Source: Pseudo-nitzschia pungens
Taxonomy: Eukaryota; Bacillariophyta; Bacillariophyceae; Bacillariales; Bacillariaceae
Assembly: GCA_037355855.1 (NCBI GenBank)
Contig: CM074761.1
Coordinates: forward strand, 496,001 to 560,000
Length of the DNA: 64,000 bases
Direction: 5' to 3'
The notes under the pieces are model-generated. The model was not told the origin of the DNA. It saw nothing but the letters and a program-made list of their open reading frames with translations, and made no database searches. Positions 1 through 11,448 of the stretch are shown here, piece after piece; position 1 is the stretch's first letter; each line of letters opens with the position of its first letter. The translations under genes and the position numbers were made by a program.

Positions 1-281
1 TCTGGATGCTGGAATACATCCGGCGCCTCGGGGAGGACGACCCCCAGCGAACCGCCGAGGTTCTGGTGCTCGGCTGCGTCAATCCCTCCAAGAAACAGTA
101 CGCGGTCTACCTGTACGAGTTCGGTCTCGAGTGGCGGTACAACTCTCCGGTGGGCATCCAGGCCGGGGACCGATTCGCGGTCCGATTCGGGACCGTCCTT
201 CCCCAGAACGGGCAAATGACGCTGATCCGAGTGGCGGCGAGCAAGAACAGCGGCGGCGGCAGGGGTTCCAAACAACAATAA
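1..281 (+). CDS. C-terminal fragment of an RNB-type (RNase II/R-like) exoribonuclease
   Basis: The reading frame is open from the window edge to TAA at 279-281; the 5' part lies outside the window. The fragment begins W-M-L-E-Y-I-R-R-L, which resembles the end of an RNB catalytic domain (R-Y-W-x-L-x-Y-L). It continues into a roughly 60-residue beta-rich stretch (EVLVLGCVNPSKKQYAVYLY, then GLEWRYNSPVGIQAGD) compatible with a C-terminal S1/OB-like module of the 3'-5' exoribonuclease family. The tail is Gly/Ser-rich. RNB enzymes degrade RNA from the 3' end; a chloroplast or cytosolic role cannot be decided because the N-terminus is missing. The family call is inference from the short match. The downstream gene (1609) is on the same strand, over 1.3 kb away. 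Confidence 0.5.
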   Translation, partial: WMLEYIRRLGEDDPQRTAEVLVLGCVNPSKKQYAVYLYEFGLEWRYNSPVGIQAGDRFAVRFGTVLPQNGQMTLIRVAASKNSGGGRGSKQQ

Positions 282-1608
282 TACGGTGCAGCAGCGACGG
301 CGATTGCCGTTCGGGTTCCCTTCTTGGTTTCTGGTGGATGCGCGACTTGCAGAGACTCGGGGTACGGTACGGTACGGGGGGTGACACCTCGTGGATTTTC
401 GAGCAGGCCCTATGTCGCCCGACGGCATCCGCTCTTGTAGGCGCTCGATTGCGGAACAAATTTTAATTCTCAACACCATTACTATACGCATTACATTATT
501 AGATTTTTGAAAGATAGATGACGAGATTGGCAGCCAGACATACTGCTACTACAATGCCCATTGAGAGTTCGTGCTGATGTGTCAAAGTTCCATAACCCGA
601 TCATGGATGTAGTATTCCACGATCTGTCAGCTCTTTGCGCGTGATTGTTGGTACTGCTACTAGTACTACTAGTATTGAGTATTGCCTCCGCCCCCACTAT
701 CTGTTGCAGTGTTGACACTGTCGAAAGGCAAATATCAAGAACGTACTATCATAATCCTTGCTCCTCCTCATGCTGGCAATAGCACCAACATGCAATAGAC
801 CTACGCACCTAGTATAGATGAATACGATGCATTCTTGTGGTGGTGGTGTGTCACGTGATTGAAGCAAAAAGAATAAATACTGAAGCTACAAGCTACATTG
901 ATCTTACTTTATTGGCAATTGCAGATACAGCATGGTCTCAAAACTGTTTCAATAAGCTGCATACCATTACTACCATTACACGTACTTCACGACTAGAAGT
1001 ATTGCGTTAAAGTCATTCATTCCTTGTTCCAAATTTTGGTCTTGTAATCTTACGGTACCGGCAGGGAAATCATTATGACGGGGGAAGGGCGAACGGCGGT
1101 GAGTTGCCTCCCCGCCCGAGATTTGATGGGGGCATTTCTTTGACACTGCTCTCCATGCGTCCATTGGGTCGAAAATCGAAAACTACCAACTACAGTAGTA
1201 CGAAGTAAGTTACTACTACCGTACACGATAAGCGCAACAACTACAGAGACGTGAACGCCGAACAAACTACGAATATGGACTACCGTATGTAATACTGTAC
1301 GTAAACCTTACTGAAGTCGAATCAAAAAATGCATACCGTACTGAGTACGGTGTTCAATCATTCAATCCATTTGCGCAACGGAGTACCGCAAACCTTACTC
1401 CGACTCGTCCTTGTATCCCTTCATCAGTTTCCAACCTCTACGGAGGCATCCAAATCAAGCCCGAATCGAATCGGATCACATCCATTCCGATCTTGTGAAT
1501 GGACTTGTATTGTTGGTCCGAGTTGAGTTGAGTTGAGTCGAGTCGAGCTGAATCGAATATCGGATTGATTGATTGATTGATTGATTTTGAATCGAATATC
1601 GAACCAGC
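282..1608. other. Intergenic spacer, no gene seen
   Basis: This 1.3-kb stretch lies between the RNB fragment and the GANP gene. Small open frames occur on both strands (for example 976-1265 on minus) but they lack family signal and are rich in TAC/GTA runs. GTACGGTACGGTACGGGG occurs near 361-378. Immediately before the GANP start is a GAGTT/GAGTC pentamer run (about 1520-1552) followed by a (TGAT)n run (about 1564-1586), presumably 5'-leader DNA. Confidence 0.6.
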
Positions 1609-4600
1609 ATGTCCGGATTCGGTGGGAGCGGGTTTGGAAGTGGAGGTGGATTCGGGGCTCCCAATGCGAACAACAATAACAACAACAACACCAACACCAA
1701 CAATCCCTTTGGTGGCGGGGGAGGAGGCAGCGGATTCGGGAATCCTTCCACCGGGGGATTCGGATCTTCGTCCGGGAACAATGCGGGCACTCCCTTTGGT
1801 GGTGGAGGAGGATTCGGTGGAAGCACCGGTGCATCCGGACCTGCCTTTGGTTCTTCGGTTTCTTCGTCTCCCTTTGGCGGGGGAGGAACATCAAACCGGG
1901 GGGGCGGAGGAGGAATGACCTTTGGATCCTCGCCGAACGTCATGGTGACGTCTTCCACCAATTCCAGCGGAGGTTTTGGGAACAACCGTGGCGGAGGCGG
2001 ATTTGGAGGAGGCAGCAACAGCAACAACAACAACAACAACAACAGCAACAGTGGATTCGGGGGAGGTGGATTTGGATCGCAACAATCGCAACAACAGAAT
2101 TCGTCATCGAACTTTGGGAATCCATTTGGGGGTTCCTCATCGCAATTCCAGCAGCAGCAGCAGCAACAACAATCGTCTGCACCCTTTGGTGGTTCCCAAC
2201 CATCACCATCCCAGCAGCTGTCCACGCCGGCGTCGACCTCCTTTGGTGGCTCGCAATCTCAGCAGGCTCCAATGACGTTTGGTTCGTCTTCCAACGTTGT
2301 GGTCAACAACAACAACACAACTTCCGCTCCGAAAAATGCCGGATCGACATGGGGTGGTGGTAGCGGCAGCAACGGAGGCGGCAGCGGGTTTTCGGGCTTT
2401 GGCGGCAGCAGCAACAACAACAACAACAACAACAGAAGCAATGCCGCGGGCGACACGGGGTTCGGGAGCACATGGGATCGGGCTTCGTCGTCTCGGAGCG
2501 GCTTTCCGGGCAATGGCAATGGCAATGGCAATGGCAATGGAGTTGGCGCCGCGAATCCGTTCGGGGCGGGATCTTCCGCTCCGGCGGCAGCGGGGCCTCC
2601 GTTTGGTGGGGGGAGCGGGACTTTGTCGGGAGTTTTTGGCTCGTCCGCGGTTCCGAAAACCAGCACCGCTGCCGTCAATGGCAGGGACGACAACGGGATG
2701 GGCGACGACGGCGAGGCGAATGCGAATGCGAATGCCAATTTCGATGCCAGTTCCAATTCCAATTCCAGTTCCAGCAGAAATCGGAGCATTGCCGCCGCCC
2801 AGGCCCAGATGGAAGAAAAAAAGCGAATACTAAAGGCCAAGATCGAAGAAAAGAAACGGCGACTGGCGGAGCGGCAGCAGCAGAAGAAGCGACAGGAAGA
2901 AGCCGAGCGCGGCTCCGGGTTCCCAAAACCAACGGGGAACGCGTCGAACGAATCCAAGCACCACCATCAGCAACCATCCCAGGACCCGCACCAGAGCCTG
3001 GCCGAGAGAAACGCGCAACGTTTCGCCAAGCAACTGAACCAGGTTTCCGCTCGCGGCCAGAGCCCCGTCAACACCTCGTCGTCTGCGGCGGACGGCGGCG
3101 ACGACGAGCGCCGAGCGGGAGCACCTGGAGCACGCGGTCAACCTCGTCGGTCTCTGCAGGACCATGTGTCCGGACGACGAACTGCGACGACGGGAAACCG
3201 AGAGCGACATACAGGCCCTCGAGATACCGCTGCCGGGCGTCCTGCATCCGCCCCACTGGACGCTCCGGGACACGGCCATCAAACGCTTTCGCCGATCGGC
3301 GGCGGACTACAAGCTCGACGTTCCCGAGTGGGTCCGGCCCCCCGAGGTCCTGGAAAAGACGCTGGGCTACCTGGAGGAATGGATCATGGAGCGGGACCGG
3401 CAGGGCCCCGACCAGCGGTTTCCGCAACCCAACGCCCCCCCGCCACCCCTCGACGTGTACCAGTTCATCTGGGACCGGACCCGGATGATCCGGAAGGACT
3501 TTATCCTGCAGAACTACGTCGGGACCGGGGGTCGCTGCGATGCCAAGGCGGTGCGGTGCCACGAGCGCATCGCGAGGTGGCACGCCATGTGCGAGCACCA
3601 GCTCAGCCACATCGAGGATTTCGTGAACATGCAGAGCCAGCAGAACATGCAGGAGCTGGGACAGACCATGAAGACGCTCAATTCCTTTTACGACGATTCG
3701 ATGAACCGTTCCACCAAGGAAATCCCGGACGAAAAAACCGGGCGGGAGACCTTTGTTCCGGATACCAACCACACCGCGAACGCCGATGCGAGCGGGGACG
3801 CCCACCGATCGGCGAGGGGGGGCTGTTCCTTCGACACGGTCCAGGGTCGGAATCCGGTGGATTACAACGGGGCGCCGCTGAACAACGCACCCGACAATCC
3901 GATGATCGCCCGGCGACTCATTGGGGACAACAACAACAAGACGAGATATCGCGGAACGGCGGAGCCGGAAATGAGGGGCCTCTACATGCTCATGATCCTC
4001 GAGAACGAGGGAGGAATGGAGGTCCTCAAGTACGCCGCCAAGCTCTTCAAGGAGCGACCGGCCGTCTACCATTCTCCTCCGGTGCAATTGGCGCTCTCCA
4101 TTTTCAAGGCGTTCAAGGACATGAACTACGCCAGGTTCTTCTCGATTCTCGAGTCGCCCTCCACGCCCTACCTGTTTTCTTGCATCATGTTCAAGCACGT
4201 GGAAATCATGAGGCGGATCGCGCTGCACATCATGTCGAGATCGTACGGCGGACAGCTCAAGACCGGGGAGGCCATACAGGACCAGTACCCGCTCAAGCGC
4301 CTGGTCCGCCTCCTGTGCTTCGAAGACGCGGACGAAGCGAAGAAGACCTGCGCATTCTACAACATCACGGTGAAGGAATACACGAGCCAATCCACGGGGG
4401 AAATCGCGGACGTCATTTTCTGGAAGGCGTCCAGGTTCAGGGTGCCCAAGGATCCGGAAAAGGGGCACACCCTGCGTCTCCGGCCTCGAAAAATGATGCG
4501 GTCCATCGAGAGAAAGCTAGGGGGAAGCACGCGTCTGGGGGTGTGTCGGGGAGAAGTGAGCGGTGACGGTGCCGCTCTGGCGGCTCCGAGCGCAGAAGAA

Positions 4601-7229
4601 AGAGAAAGCCTTTTGAATCCGAAGCGCTGCCTCGTTCGATGCCGGGATCCGCAGCGGCACCGTCGATCCCTGCCGCGAACGATCCTTCCGCAGAATGCGA
4701 AACTGCGTGAGCTGATGAAACAACAAGAATTAGAACGAGCGAAACTCCTGAAAGAGGCGGAGGAACGGGAAGAAAAGGAGCGCCAAGCAAAGGAACGACT
4801 TCGCTTGTTGGAAGAGCAGAAACAGCGGGAGGAACACCGAAAGAGAGAGCTGGAGGAACGACAGCGAGCCGAGTTGGAAAAGCGCCGGCGCGAAGAACAG
4901 CTCAGGGAGGAAGAGGCTCGGCGAAAACAGCTCGAAGAGGAAGAGCAATTGAGGCGCCAAAGAGAGGAGGAGCACGCACGAAAAATTGCTGCCGAAAAGG
5001 CTCGCAAAGAGGCCGAGGAAGCAGCGAGAAAAGCAAAGGAATTGGAGGAACAACGAAGACGCGAAGAAGAAGAAAGGCGGAGACTCGAAATGGAACGCAG
5101 ACTCGCCGAAGAAAAACGCAGAAAAGAACTCGCGGAGCAAGAGAGGAGGCGCAAGGAGGAGGAAGCACGCAGGCGCGAGGCGTTGCGGCTCGAACTCGAA
5201 GCCAAACGAAAACGAGAAGCGGAGGAACGACGCAAAGCAAACGAATGGAAACGAAAAATCGATGCTGCCACGAAAGTCGTGCTGTGGCATCGTTGGAAAT
5301 GCGCCCTGTCGAGACATCTCGAGCGCTCGGTTGGGTCCCGGAAAAGCCTCGGAGCGATTGACCCCTTTTACCACACGGACTCATTTCGTTTGGCAGATGT
5401 GAACCAGAATGGCGGCATCGTTTCACAATGAATCGAAACGTGAAGGGCCCGTCGATGTGCAACCAACGAGCAAACGCATTCTCGAGGAAGCTGTTCGAAA
5501 AAGACGATCGGAGCAAACATCGAAACTCTCGATCGCGGATATGGTTCTTGGAGAAGTTGGATCTATGACCAGAAATGTTCGCCGCACCTTTTGGATCCCG
5601 AAAATCGACTCTGCTATTGAAAATCGCACTGATTTGTCCAGAAACCACGGACGTTAGAGATCAGAGTTATGCGGGCTTGCTGCATCACTGGATTGGTTCA
5701 CATGTCGACATTCGACAGGTAGAACAGTCGAAAAGCAATGGGGATTCGAGATGTTTTGCGAACCCGGAAGTCCGCGTTGTGGTTGTCAGGGGTTCAAACT
5801 ACGAAGTTTGTTCCACGTGTGACGTTGCTTTGTTTGTAGTTCCACCACAATGGACGGAGCAAAAGGCATCGATGCTCGGACACTTCGCTTCCTCTGTTTT
5901 GGACGAAGACATACCTCGCGTGGCATTGGTCTTTAGCGATCTGGTGGATGGAGATCGAATCCGGGACATGAACCAAGTGATTGCCACGGAACTCGGCGGC
6001 AACATGGATGCGATTCCGATCATCCACCCTTCCGAGCTCTCGATCCCGGCATTCGAGAGCGCTCTGGAGCTTTCCTTTTGTAGGATCGCGAAGCTCTTTG
6101 TCCGGGAGGCTTCTGTCGGCATGACCCAAATTCCCGCGATGCACCTGGCGACCAAAGCCATCCTGACCGTTTTGTGGCAGTGCATTCCTTCCGACGCGGG
6201 TGAGGTCGTAGACGAAGGACATCATCATCGAGTGCTCGAGGCTGTCGGTCGCAACCCTTGTGGAAGAGCTCGGCAAACAGGCCGGGCTCAACGAGGTGGA
6301 ATGGTCCCTCTGGCCGGCACCGGAATTTTGTTCGAGGGACTCCGTGGTCGAGTCGTACTTTGCCGATGGAGAGGGGTTGCCGCTGGAATGGAGGAGGTGC
6401 CTCGACCGCGAGTTTCTGGCGGAGACCTACAAACCCTTGTTGGAGGCCCTCCGGGGGCACTTCCGCGACGCGTACCAACGGATCTTGGTCGACGCGCCGA
6501 TCACCGTTCAGGAACGACTGTGCTTCGGAGTGCGCCCAGTGCCAGTACCGAAGGTGCCTCGAAAAGGCGTTGTTGTGGATGCAGAAGGCATCGGCGTCCA
6601 GCGGTTGTTATCTGTATCTCCCGGAAGTAATGCTGGAATTGGTAATGGACAAAGTCACCGAGAGAATCGGCGCGAATCCATTGCTGTCGAGGCGATCCAA
6701 CGGCAAATCAAGTGCATCTTCGCTGGGTGCTGCAGCAGGCAATGCAGAGGAGACAATTACGATGCGTATCCAAAACGAATCGAACCGAAGAAACCCTCCG
6801 GGGGGGATGATGCAGCGAACGGGGGGGACGTGACTACCGATGTTGCTGCTTCTGCAGCAGCGATTGCGGTCAGCAAGAGAACTCGATCGACCGGAGAGAA
6901 CGACCTGTTTGCCAAGAGACAACGGCGAGATAATCCGCACAATGCCACGGAGGGAGCATCGTCGTCTTCAGGCCACGGACTCGGAGAGGAAGAGCAAGGT
7001 TCCGCCTCCCGCATCGGCGAGTCCGAAGCCGAATGGTCGCTCCGGCGATGGACAACGAAAGAACGGGAACAAAACGAGAGCGAGGACGACGACGACGACG
7101 AGGTCGAATGGTGATGCGTACCAAAAGAAACTGGAACGGCTCTTGAAGGGCGACGAAATCATCGATCTGATGGTCGGAGATGCCTCGTTGTCGCTGCTGC
7201 TTCGAAACGCTCCGAAACCCACGGTATGA
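1609..7229 (+). CDS. SAC3/GANP family mRNA-export protein with FG-repeat nucleoporin-like N-terminus (frame interrupted by about 8 extra bases)
   Basis: The first ~430 residues are Gly/Phe/Asn/Gln-rich with many GFG and PFG units, like FG nucleoporins, followed by a basic helical segment. The SAC3/GANP domain follows: the NLVGLCRTMCPDDELRRRE motif (about 3140-3190; family signature GTCxxMCPExERxxRE), then YQFIWDRTRMIRKDF and, near 4480, PRKMMRSIERKLGG. A long Glu/Arg coiled coil spans 4700-5270. A GANP-like C-terminal region (5575-7229) ends in DLMVGDASLSLLL. In other eukaryotes the family scaffolds TREX-2 at the nuclear pore and links transcription to mRNA export. The frame changes near 3111, 5414, 5590, 6216, 6524, about 6790-6800 (two) and 7107. 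Each change is +1 and is repaired by ignoring one base of a short run; the corrected protein is about 1870 residues. The span length (5621 nt) agrees with 8 extra bases modulo 3. Sequences stay well conserved between breaks, which argues against an old pseudogene. Confidence 0.85.
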
Positions 7230-7704
7230 ATCCAAAGAGCAACAACGAAAAACAATACTGCACAGGACAACAATGCTATACAAACCAGAGCAGAGCAGAG
7301 GAAAGCGAAGCGAAGCGCTGTTCTGCGAACAACACCATAACCGAGGACACGCATTCGGTGGGCACCGAGGTTGCCCAACGGGGGGAACTATGAGAATATT
7401 AGTAGAATCAAACAATCAAGACGAAACGCGACTATATTTTTGTACCGAATTGTATTGCATCGTACACTTATCTATCGAGACTCGATCGTCTTGATTCCAA
7501 AGTCAGAATAGCATAGCGTACCGGACCGCATTTGTGATGCATGAATACCGACTACCAACACATTCGGAATGCGTAGGTAGCAGCTGAACTGACCTGAACT
7601 GAACTGAACTGCGTTCTTCCGTATTTTGTTGTTTGATATTGTGTTGTATTGATGTTTCATTGCATTGCATTGTTCCTTGCTCGGCTCTGCTCTTCTCCGC
7701 TCGG
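7230..7704. other. Short convergent spacer
   Basis: This is the 3' spacer between the GANP gene (+) and the minus-strand gene ending at 7705. It holds short pentamer runs (GAACT repeats about 7588-7610, TTGCATTGCATTG near 7660) and no supported gene. Confidence 0.5.
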
Positions 7705-8475
7705 CTAGGATTTCGTCCGTTCCCTCAGAACCCGAAACGAGGTCATGAGTGCATCGCATCGTTCCATGTTCGACACGATCGTTTTCGACACGAGTTTTTT
7801 TCGTTGCTTGACCCGCTGCATCAAAAAGCTGTTCGATGACGACGACGACGACGACGACGACGACGTCCCCACAATGACACCGTCGACCCTGGCCGCAATC
7901 TTGTCCAATCGATCGCTCGTATCGGCCAGTGTGCGTTCGACGGTGAGCGGGGTGGCGGTTGCATAATTATTTGGATCGTTGCTGCTTCCGCTACGCGTAC
8001 CGCTGCCGTTGTTCAGGGGATGGTCCATCCAGACCCGGTTCCACAGGGTCACCACCGATTCCTTCGTGTTCGGATTCGCGTTTGAAAAATTCGCGTTCGC
8101 AAACTCGGTGGCGCCCGTTCCGGTGGCAGCGTCGAGGGAGGCCTCCAGCCCCGAGAGTCGATCGTCGATCACGGCCGCCAGGTCCCACTCGGCGTCTTCC
8201 AAACGGTCCACCGCCTCGCGGAGTTCTGGATCGTAGGGATCTCCCTCCCAGACGTACCGGAGGGTTCCCTCCCACCCGTGGGTTCGGATCGACCGGTGCA
8301 GCTCGTACCCGACGTAGGCCGCGATCGCTGCTGCTGCGGCGGCAGCCGCCACCGCCGGCCAGGGACGAGCCGTTTCGGTTCCGTGCTCGGAGTGGTAGGA
8401 CGACAGAGACGACGACGACGACGACGCGGTTCGGGATCGCTTGGAACGAAACCAGTCGGGCATGGGTGTGGTCAT
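7705..8475 (-). CDS. Single-pass membrane protein, unrecognised
   Basis: An uninterrupted 256-residue frame from ATG at 8475. Upstream in-frame codons extend to 8607 but contain only non-ATG starts within low-complexity GAAAC repeats. The N-terminus is Ser/Arg-rich, followed by a hydrophobic Ala-rich helix (WPAVAAAAAAAAIAAYVGY) near residues 40-60. A short soluble region (HRSIRTHGWEGTLRYVWEGD) and an acidic helix (DPELREAVDRLEDAEWDLAA) follow. The C-terminal half is helical, with a poly-Ser tract encoded by a GAC/GTC triplet run near 7838-7865. No family is recognised. Peroxisomal and mitochondrial peroxin-like proteins can share this layout (one N-terminal helix, then a coiled coil), but no motif supports that. 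It is convergent with the GANP gene. No frame breaks are seen. Confidence 0.6.
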   Translation of the reverse strand: MTTPMPDWFRSKRSRTASSSSSSLSSYHSEHGTETARPWPAVAAAAAAAAIAAYVGYELHRSIRTHGWEGTLRYVWEGDPYDPELREAVDRLEDAEWDLAAVIDDRLSGLEASLDAATGTGATEFANANFSNANPNTKESVVTLWNRVWMDHPLNNGSGTRSGSSNDPNNYATATPLTVERTLADTSDRLDKIAARVDGVIVGTSSSSSSSSSSNSFLMQRVKQRKKLVSKTIVSNMERCDALMTSFRVLRERTKS

Positions 8476-9288
8476 CGTCTCCACTTGTCTGTCTCTGTGG
8501 CTTCTGTTGGCTGTGCGGTGGTGCCAGTAGTCTCTGTCTGTTTCGTTTCGTTGCGCTTCGGTATGTTTCGTTTCGTTTCGTTTCGAGTTGGGATCTTCTA
8601 TCACCAAAATTCTGCTTGTCTCCTGATTTCCTGACTTCGAAGTCGGAAACTAAGGTTACGGTAAGGTTACTTCTTAAAAAAGTTACTCTGTTTTGTGTTT
8701 TCTTGGTGATAAAAAAATCGTTGTTTCACATAAACCCCATCATACCATCATACCATCACATGTCCGTACCCTCATATATTCACACCATCACACATTCATA
8801 CCCTCATTTATTCATACATTCATATCATCATACATTCATAATATTCATAATATCTTTGTATCTTCGTATCTTTTCATTATTATACCATAATACGTACTAT
8901 ATGTATTATAAATATGTATCACGATTTTCACCCTTCCAATCATTGATCTGGCCGCCAACCGCTATCATCCGACCACAATCCTGCCGAAACTCACTCTTGT
9001 CAGTCGAACATATGCTGCTGGATTGCACTTCTCATTGTTTGATGATGTTGTGTGCATGGTAAGGTTAACTTCACAGGCTGTCTACTGTCTACATAATTAC
9101 CAACCACCTCCTCACACAACTGGCAAACCCTGCAAGATTTTTGATCGTGCGTAAGACCTTACTTTCGTCTTGTGATCGAAGTCAGACTGCAGTGTTTTTT
9201 AAAAGGGGACCAGAGTGACCGGTTGTTATTTGCGGTACCGTCCTTGCCTCGAGGCATAATAGAATAGAGAGAAGAATCTGCGGCAACG
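8476..9288. other. Divergent promoter spacer with simple repeats
   Basis: This ~0.8-kb stretch separates the minus-strand membrane-protein gene from the plus-strand ssDNA-binding-protein gene. It contains TTTCG repeats (8540-8585), GGTTACGGTAAGGTTAC near 8653-8670 and a long AT-rich CATCATA(C/T) run (8730-8890). No gene is supported; the plus-strand frame reading through it is low complexity. Confidence 0.6.
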
Positions 9289-10632
9289 ATGATGATGACG
9301 AATTCCGTGTTGTTGGTGTGGGGTTCGATTGCTGCCCTGGCTTGCACGGTGACAACCGCCGGTGCCTATTTTTGTGGTTGGTCCGTCCCTTCTTCCGCCA
9401 CGAGCGGCTGCGGGCAACAAAGGGCACCGAGCTTTGCCCGAGGGAGAATCACCAGCGATAGATGGAAGACAGGTGCGCATTCGGGACCACTCTTCTCGTC
9501 CAACAATGAAGTTGAAGGGGAAGGCGAAGGCGAAGGCACTAGAGTTCCCGATATTTCCGCTACGCAGGCCGACATTGATTTCATGTCGGTCCACGATGTG
9601 GATTGGGCGGCAATGGTACGTCTTTGGCGTTGAGGTTTGGTTGGATTGGGTTGGACTCGACTCGACTCGACTCGACTCCACTCGACTCCATAGAATGCAA
9701 TCCGATTCCATCCGATCCGATCCAATCCGCAGCGATTCTCACTCTCTTGCTTGCTTGCTGGTTTTGTTCTTTTCTTTCTTTCGTTCTTTCTTTCTCTTGG
9801 TGTTGTTCTTTCGTTGTGTTCCGTCGACGACTGCCACAGGATCCCCTCAACGAAATCTTGTTCGACGACTACGAGGAGTTGTACATTCGGGGCAGAGCAA
9901 GGGGCGACGACACGCTGGCAACCAAGGACTGCGATGCCAGCTACGACAGCGTCATGACGGACTGGGACGAATCCGTACCGACGCTCAACCACATTTCCCT
10001 GGTGGGACGGGTCGGGAACGATCCGGAGGCGCGGTATTTCGACAGTCCACTCGGGAATGGCGGCGGCGGTGGAATGAACAGCAACAGCAACAAACCCAAC
10101 GTGGTGGTCTCCCTGTCGCTCGCGCTGCCCCGGTATTATTCCGCCTGGGAGCGGGAGCAGGAGGGGATTGCCTACGGGCAGGAGGAAACCGAGTGGTTCA
10201 ACCTCGAGGTCTGGGGCTTTCTGGCCGAGTGGGCCCTCAAGAACGTTCAAAAGGGGAGCCGGATCGGTGTGGTGGGATCCATCGACACGGACTACTACCG
10301 CAACAAAAACACGGATCTGCTGAGCACCAATCCCAAGGTGCTGGTGCAGGATCTGGACATTTTGGAGAGCAAGATGGAGGCGGATGCCCGGCGCGGTGGG
10401 GGGGGCAACAGCTACGGAAACAACAATTACGGCGGCGGCGGCGGCGGCGGCGGCAGCTACAATTCGAATCCAAACGCAAACTACAACAGCAAGCAATAGC
10501 AATTACGGAAGCGGGGGGCAACGACCGGATCAGAATCGTGGTCCGTCCTTCTTTACGGACGACGACGACGACGATGATCTGTACGATCCAAACAGAGGCG
10601 GATCCGCGGGGGGCTTCTTTGATACCATGTAA
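9289..10632 (+). CDS. Organelle-targeted single-stranded DNA-binding protein (SSB-type OB fold), two exons, one frame slip
   Basis: Exon 1 (9289-9615) encodes a hydrophobic leader (MMMTNSVLLVWGSIAALACT) ending ...TAGA-Y-F, which fits a plastid signal peptide, then a Glu/Gly linker. The intron runs 9616-9839 (GTACGT...CCACAG) and holds CGACT repeats and a T-rich tract. Exon 2 carries an SSB-like OB fold: HISLVGRVGNDPEARYF, VVVSLSLALPRYYS, TEWFNLEVWGFLAEWALKNV, KGSRIGVVGSIDTDYY. A Gly/Asn-rich tail follows and the end is acidic (seven Asp, then LYDPNRGGSAGGFFDTM), as in bacterial-type SSB tails that recruit partner proteins. The acidic tail is reached only after a +1 slip at AACAGCAAGCAAT (10487-10495); without it translation stops at TAG 10497. 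Corrected length is about 372 residues. The role in replication or repair of organelle DNA is inferred from the family. Confidence 0.8.
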
Positions 10633-11448
10633 ATGGCAGCGAAAAAGAGGGATGAATCAATCAATCCGTGTCGGTTCGGAACAGAGAGGAGCTTTGCCAG
10701 AACAGAAACCAAATGAAACTTAATGGAATGGAATTCCGATTGTTTTTCGGGATGCACCGCCGCAATAATCCATTCAAAGAGATTGGGAATCATCGGGACG
10801 ATACCAAGATCACCTATACACTTGGTACACGTACATTTCGGCATGGCACACGATTGATTCATTAGGCACACGATGGGTGAGAAAGCACCGATCAACACGT
10901 ACGTACCAAGTGCCCATTCTCATTGCAAGAGAAACAGAATTGACAAGAGATGATACCGAATTCAATATATTTATAGAACTACGACGATGCAACAATAACG
11001 TTCCTAATCCAACACCTGCGACGTGTACGGTTTGAGAATTAAGAAAGCTTGTCGTGCTATATTGTTGTAGTGGTGAAATAAATCATACACAACACAATAT
11101 ATTATAGTTTGTTCATTGATATTCGGACAATTAGAATTTTTATTGTTATGAATTTCGAAAGTAATTCTTTGGTACACAGTTATACATTTCTTACAGGCAT
11201 GGTAGAATTCGATGACCCAATGGAACTCACAACTAACAGTACATCACTCACATTACACTCGTTCCATTCGAGGAATAAAAACAATCGTCTGCTGTTTACA
11301 GACGTAAATTTGCGATTCAAGCAATACATATAGGTAGAAGTATCAATCAACGGGCTCCCCCGAGATTGCACTTCGGATGAAATCCATGCGTCTCTGTTGG
11401 ATTTCCAGAGCTTAACCGAATCCAGTGTTGATTCGTTCGAACGATTCT
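10633..11448. other. AT-rich convergent spacer
   Basis: This 0.8-kb stretch lies between two convergent genes. It is AT-rich with scattered ATATAT and no supported coding sequence; open frames here are short and lack composition or motif support. Confidence 0.6.

Noticed and set aside
2259..2977. Minus-strand Leu/Pro-rich frames over the FG repeats
   Set aside because: Complement of triplet-biased FG-repeat DNA.
3067..3115. 49-nt GT-AG intron explaining the first GANP slip
   Set aside because: It would fix the frame, but the donor (GTCAAC) is poor, it is GC-rich and far shorter than the other introns in the window (91-355 nt); an extra C is simpler.
6780..6835. Single missing G in a poly-G run of the GANP gene
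   Set aside because: Possible, but two nearby extra bases (AGAAAC and CCCTCC) give an equally natural reading and match the direction of every other slip; left open.
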